Shown in pieces: positions 6,040 to 8,539 of a stretch of DNA of 8,539 nucleotides. The stretch's first letter is position 1; each line of letters starts with the position of its first letter. The position numbers and the translations under genes were made by a program. The notes under the pieces were generated by a model that did no database searches, had not been told where the DNA came from, and saw only the letters and a list, made by a program, of their open reading frames with translations. This DNA comes from Nitrospira sp. (GTDB lineage Bacteria > Nitrospirota > Nitrospiria > Nitrospirales > Nitrospiraceae): positions 1 to 8,539 of the forward strand of contig JANYBU010000276.1 of assembly GCA_025360665.1 (NCBI GenBank). The letters run 5' to 3'.

Positions 6040-6699
6040 ATGCTAGAGCAAGCAGTTAAACCGATCCGTTTGCTGCTCGTGGACGACCATGAGGTCGTCC
6101 GCATGGGCCTGGATACGTTGTTTCGCAGAGATGGTACGATTCAGGTTGTGGGTGAGGCTGATTCCGTAGCCTCCGCTGTTGCCGAGGCGATCCGTCTCCG
6201 GCCCGACATTGTCCTGCTAGACCTCCGATTGCCGGATGGCAGCGGCATTGAGGCTTGCCGAGATATTCTGGGGGCATATCCCGGCACACATGTCGTCTTT
6301 CTTACGTCTTTCGCGGATGAGAATGCGGTGCTGTCGACTACGTTTGCGGGTGCCAAGGGGTACCTCCTGAAAACAATCGGGGGGACCGCATTGGTTCACG
6401 CCATTCAGGCCATAGCCGGTGGGCTGTCCATTCTCGATCCAGCCGTGACTGGGCCTGTGCTCGCTCGCATGCGATCCCTCTCGACCATGGACACCAACGG
6501 TAAAAGCACAACGTTGTCTCCCCAAGAGCGGAGGATCTTGCCGTTGGTGGCCGACGGGAAGACCAACAAGGAAATTGCCGATGCCCTTGGCCTGAGCGAC
6601 AAGACCATCAAAAGTTACCTGTCCAACATCTTTGAGAAGCTTCAAATCACCCGCCGAGCGCAAGTCGCCGCCATGTTCGCCAAACACCATCCGGACTAG
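6040..6699 (+). CDS. NarL/LuxR-family response regulator, DevR-like
   Basis: The 219-residue protein has an N-terminal receiver domain (about 9-125) with Asp15/Asp16, phospho-acceptor Asp61 in VLLDLRLPDGSG, Thr89 in FLTSF and Lys111 in YLLKT, all intact. A linker follows, then a LuxR-type helix-turn-helix at about 158-213, with LSPQERRILPLVADGKTNKE and DKTIKSYLSNIFEKL. The LDPAVTGPVLARMR linker and the overall pattern resemble the DevR/DosR group of the family. It begins one base after the kinase stop and is its expected partner. Phosphorylation would promote dimerisation and DNA binding; its target genes are not visible. A GC-rich hairpin follows the stop within ten bases. Confidence 0.93.
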   Translation: MLEQAVKPIRLLLVDDHEVVRMGLDTLFRRDGTIQVVGEADSVASAVAEAIRLRPDIVLLDLRLPDGSGIEACRDILGAYPGTHVVFLTSFADENAVLSTTFAGAKGYLLKTIGGTALVHAIQAIAGGLSILDPAVTGPVLARMRSLSTMDTNGKSTTLSPQERRILPLVADGKTNKEIADALGLSDKTIKSYLSNIFEKLQITRRAQVAAMFAKHHPD

Positions 6700-6707
6700 C
6701 TCCATTC

Positions 6708-6727
6708 GGCGGTAGTTGAGTACCGCC
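6708..6727 (+). terminator. Hairpin directly after the response regulator gene
   Basis: GGCGGTA (6708-6714) pairs with TACCGCC (6721-6727) across a 6-base loop, nine bases after the stop codon. The stem is GC-rich, but no T-run follows, so termination would be inefficient or factor-assisted. Confidence 0.45.
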
Positions 6728-7157
6728 AAGCGCCGATACCGCTTTCCTCATTTCTAGTGGATACTTCTGGGGAGTGGAAATCTGATCTATGGTTTGGCAT
6801 CAAGGGCGATGCGCAGCGAGGCCGAATTTGGGATTCTCTAGAAACAACGGCGGGTCTCCCATTCCGATTGACAGTTTTCCCTCCCAGCTCATCCTGAACC
6901 TTCGAGTAAACAGACCCCTCGAATGATGGGTTATGCGAATCTCATGGTGAGGACGTGCCCATCGTCAGTTGCGCACTCGACATGGGTACATCTTCTTCCA
7001 TCGTACGAGGTCCTCGATATGACTCTGGTGACGGGATGGGCGTGGAACAATCGGCGATCAGCACGATTCTCCAAACCACAGAGAAAGTCCTCTCCTCTTG
7101 AATACCGCAGGAGGAGTTCTTTATCCATCGACCCGTTCCGAGAGTTGCCATAAGCTG
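6728..7157. other. Intergenic region of about 430 bases before the REC-REC gene
   Basis: No firm gene is seen. A TTGACA at 6868-6873 lacks a matching -10 at 16-18 bases. TTCGAG (6901-6906) and CTCGAA (6918-6923) form a small inverted repeat. A weak minus-strand frame occupies 6931-7128. The promoter of the REC-REC gene should lie here but is not clear. Confidence 0.4.
6931..7128 (-). CDS. Doubtful small protein of 65 codons, unidentified
   Basis: The frame starts with ATG at 7126-7128 (MDKELLLRYSRGEDFLCGLE) and ends with TAA at 6931-6933; an upstream ATG at 7164 would overlap the divergent REC-REC gene. The C-terminal part (HVECATDDGHVLTMRFA) alternates like a beta strand. Third-position GC is lower than in the firm genes nearby and the binding site is weak. 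It may be a small divergently transcribed gene or a chance frame. Confidence 0.25.
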   Translation of the reverse strand: MDKELLLRYSRGEDFLCGLENRADRRLFHAHPVTRVISRTSYDGRRCTHVECATDDGHVLTMRFA

Positions 7158-7913
7158 ATGGCAACGATTCTTCTGATTGCTGAAGAAGCGATCCTGCTTG
7201 AGCAGCTCAACGCCGCGTTACGGCAGTTGGGGCATACGGTAACCCTCGCAACCGAAGAGCAGATGGGGTGGATGCTGTTCGAGGCCACGCATCCGAGCAT
7301 CACGATCCTGAGCCTCGACCTCGCAGAGACCGCTGGAATTTCGCTTCTCTGGAAGATACGGGCGACCGATCCTGAAGCCGTCGTCATCGGGTTAACCGGA
7401 GCAGAAACAGACGAGCAGTATCGTGCAGCCCGTGAGCTGGGCGCCAGCGTGGTACTTCAGAAGCCGTTCATGCCGGCGGATCTGGACCAAGCCCTCCGCC
7501 AGGTATCACCACCGGCTGACTCTTCTGGTCCAAGCGGCTACCCGATGGCCTCTGTCCTTGTCGTTGATGATGAGGTACCGGTGCTGCAGTTCCTCCGCAA
7601 GGCACTCGAAGGAGCCGGCTACCAGGTTTGGGAGGCGCAGTCTGGGAATGAGGGCCTGCGCCAGGTTTGTGCACAGCCAATTGATGTGGTGATCACCGAT
7701 ATTCTCATGTCAGACATGGATGGCCTGGAGATGATTGGAGTGCTGCATCGGAACTTCCCGAACATACGAATCATTGCGATTTCAGGAGGAAGTAGGTACT
7801 TGGATTACTGTTCCGTAGCCAAGATGCTGGGTGCCCACGAAACACTGAACAAGCCATTTGAGCTTCAACAGCTCCTGGATGCAGTCGCCCGCCAGGTCGG
7901 TGAGAAGTCCTAA
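7158..7913 (+). CDS. Tandem receiver-domain protein (REC-REC) without output domain
   Basis: The 251-residue protein consists of two CheY-like receivers. The first (about 2-117) is divergent: Glu9/Glu10 stand in the place of the acidic pair, Asp54 is in ILSLDL, and Thr80 (GLTG) and Lys102 (QKPF) are kept, but the loop after Asp54 is short and lacks the usual proline. The second (about 131-250) is canonical, with Asp137/Asp138, Asp181 in VVITDILMSDMDG, Ser209 in AISGG and Lys232 in LNKPF. No DNA-binding or enzymatic domain follows. Such proteins act as phosphate sinks, relay elements or protein-interaction switches. The ATG at 7158 fits the start of the receiver fold, although its binding site is poor; a TTG at 7098 in frame is less likely. 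It lies 458 bases after the kinase/regulator pair on the same strand and may receive phosphate from that kinase, which is inference. Confidence 0.87.
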   Translation: MATILLIAEEAILLEQLNAALRQLGHTVTLATEEQMGWMLFEATHPSITILSLDLAETAGISLLWKIRATDPEAVVIGLTGAETDEQYRAARELGASVVLQKPFMPADLDQALRQVSPPADSSGPSGYPMASVLVVDDEVPVLQFLRKALEGAGYQVWEAQSGNEGLRQVCAQPIDVVITDILMSDMDGLEMIGVLHRNFPNIRIIAISGGSRYLDYCSVAKMLGAHETLNKPFELQQLLDAVARQVGEKS

Positions 7914-8009
7914 TCGGGTATGAGGACGACGGATCACCAGGCTAGACGTTCACACCGGACGACGAATCCTCCTCACGAGAGTATCGAGAAACGAGAAGCT
8001 CCGCGAGTT

Positions 8010-8131
8010 CGACTTGGTGGGGACGGACAACGCTCTCAGCTCACAAGAATCCTCAACGTACCGGGGGAGGGTACGCTTCCGGTTCTTACTCCGCCTGCGG
8101 CCTTGCTGGACGGCCTTTTTGAGCATCCTGC
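8010..8131. repeat. Degenerate interspersed-repeat-like segment in the convergent gap
   Basis: In the centre, CGTACC (8057-8062) and GGTACG (8070-8075) form a perfect stem with a 7-base loop. This lies within a longer imperfect palindrome of 18-base arms, 8045-8062 and 8070-8087, matching at 13 of 18 positions. To the right, GCGGCCTTGCTGGACGGCC then TTTTTGAGCATCCTGC (8097-8131) resembles the end of a repeat that I recall from Nitrospira-type genomes, where a mirrored GCAGGATGCT end would be expected on the left. The left end here is not recognisable, so the copy would be degenerate. The recognition is from memory; the palindrome is directly visible. Confidence 0.45.
8099..8120 (+). terminator. 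Weak terminator-like GGCC/GGCC stem with T5 run
   Basis: GGCC at 8099-8102 and GGCC at 8112-8115 can pair across a 9-base loop and are followed by TTTTT at 8116-8120. The 4-bp stem is short. It would terminate plus-strand transcripts from the REC-REC gene about 190 bases past its stop. Confidence 0.3.
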
Positions 8132-8289
8132 TGGAGAGCGTATAGCCTATAGTTCGGAGCAAAGCGGAGCGTGGGAAATAAGGGGAGGATCGTTCGTCGC
8201 CATCGACGAGCCGTCAGGATTCAGGGAAATGGCTCCTGACAACGTTATCCCTCCCCTCAAGATAGTTTCTGGTTGTGTGTACGCTCGCA

Positions 8290-8539
8290 CTAGTAGTTTG
8301 GAGCGCGCAGCCTCCCACGGTGGGCGGCGAGGTCATGAATCTTCTCGCTCGGCGCGCTGTGGCCCTCGACCAACGTATTGGCTCCCATATCGGACCGACC
8401 GTGAAAATGCGCTCCCGCTTCAATGGAAATCGCCGGAGTGCGGATATTGCCGATCAAGACTCCTGGTTTCAGGATTTTGATCTTTTCCGACGCAATGACA
8501 TTGCCCTTAATTTTACCGCTCGTAATCAAGATCCCGGCC
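8290..8539 (-). CDS. Bactofilin family cytoskeletal protein, C-terminal part (5' end off right edge)
   Basis: The minus-strand frame enters from the right edge and ends with TAG at 8290-8292, giving 82 visible residues. It shows the repeating beta-helix pattern of bactofilins: GILITSGKIKGNVIASEKI, ILKPGVLIGNIRTPAISIEA and GAHFHGRSDM, with short strands separated by glycine turns. Bactofilins polymerise without nucleotides into cytoplasmic or membrane-associated filaments used in cell shape, stalk formation or localisation of cell-wall enzymes. After the core comes a roughly 30-residue non-helical tail (SAPSEKIHDLAAHRGRLRAP), as is common for the family. The true start and N-terminal tail lie outside the window. 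It converges on the REC-REC gene and has no visible functional link with it. Confidence 0.88.
   Translation of the reverse strand, partial: AGILITSGKIKGNVIASEKIKILKPGVLIGNIRTPAISIEAGAHFHGRSDMGANTLVEGHSAPSEKIHDLAAHRGRLRAPNY

Noticed and set aside
6868..6896. Promoter with TTGACA -35 before the REC-REC gene
   Set aside because: The bases at the -10 position (ATCCTG) do not resemble TATAAT, and the site is nearly 300 bases from the gene.
7920..8480. 186-codon plus-strand frame after the REC-REC gene
   Set aside because: It runs through the palindromic repeat segment and antisense to the bactofilin core; the translation shows no family pattern.

Overview
The window reads as bacterial chromosome of moderately high GC with dense coding on both strands. 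I infer a member of the Nitrospirota, probably a Nitrospira-like bacterium. The reasons are the style of the multi-PAS kinase and DevR-like regulator pair, and a degenerate intergenic repeat near 8.1 kb that I recall from such genomes. This is memory and inference, not a database match.

Left part, minus strand (1-2837): a two-gene unit encodes a MotA/TolQ/ExbB-type channel protein (1620-2837) and a MotB/OmpA-type partner (946-1623) that overlap by ATGA. Their architecture resembles the ZorA-ZorB motor of Zorya anti-phage systems, but no Zorya effector gene lies beside them here. Downstream on the same strand, after about 230 bases, is the first 238 codons of an indoleamine 2,3-dioxygenase family protein with a GTG start and a strong GGAGG site; it runs off the left edge. 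An 11-base perfect inverted repeat covers that start codon.

Middle (2838-3437): about 600 bases without a clear gene. It holds several palindromes and one 57-codon minus-strand frame whose peptide looks protein-like but which I cannot identify.

Right-centre, plus strand (3438-7913): a signalling cluster. A small membrane-domain frame (3438-3764) is separated by one in-frame TAA from a four-PAS, NarX-type histidine kinase (3816-6038). The two look like one ancestral membrane-bound kinase interrupted by a nonsense codon. One base after the kinase comes a NarL/LuxR-type response regulator of DevR style (6040-6699). After a 458-base gap comes a protein of two tandem receiver domains without an output domain (7158-7913).

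Right end: a minus-strand bactofilin enters from the right edge and stops at 8290. The convergent gap 7914-8289 carries an imperfect palindrome and a degenerate interspersed-repeat-like segment that may also terminate transcription. The kinase and DevR-like regulator should form a phosphorelay pair, the REC-REC protein may be an additional phosphate acceptor, and the MotAB-like pair would form an ion-driven inner-membrane motor anchored to peptidoglycan.
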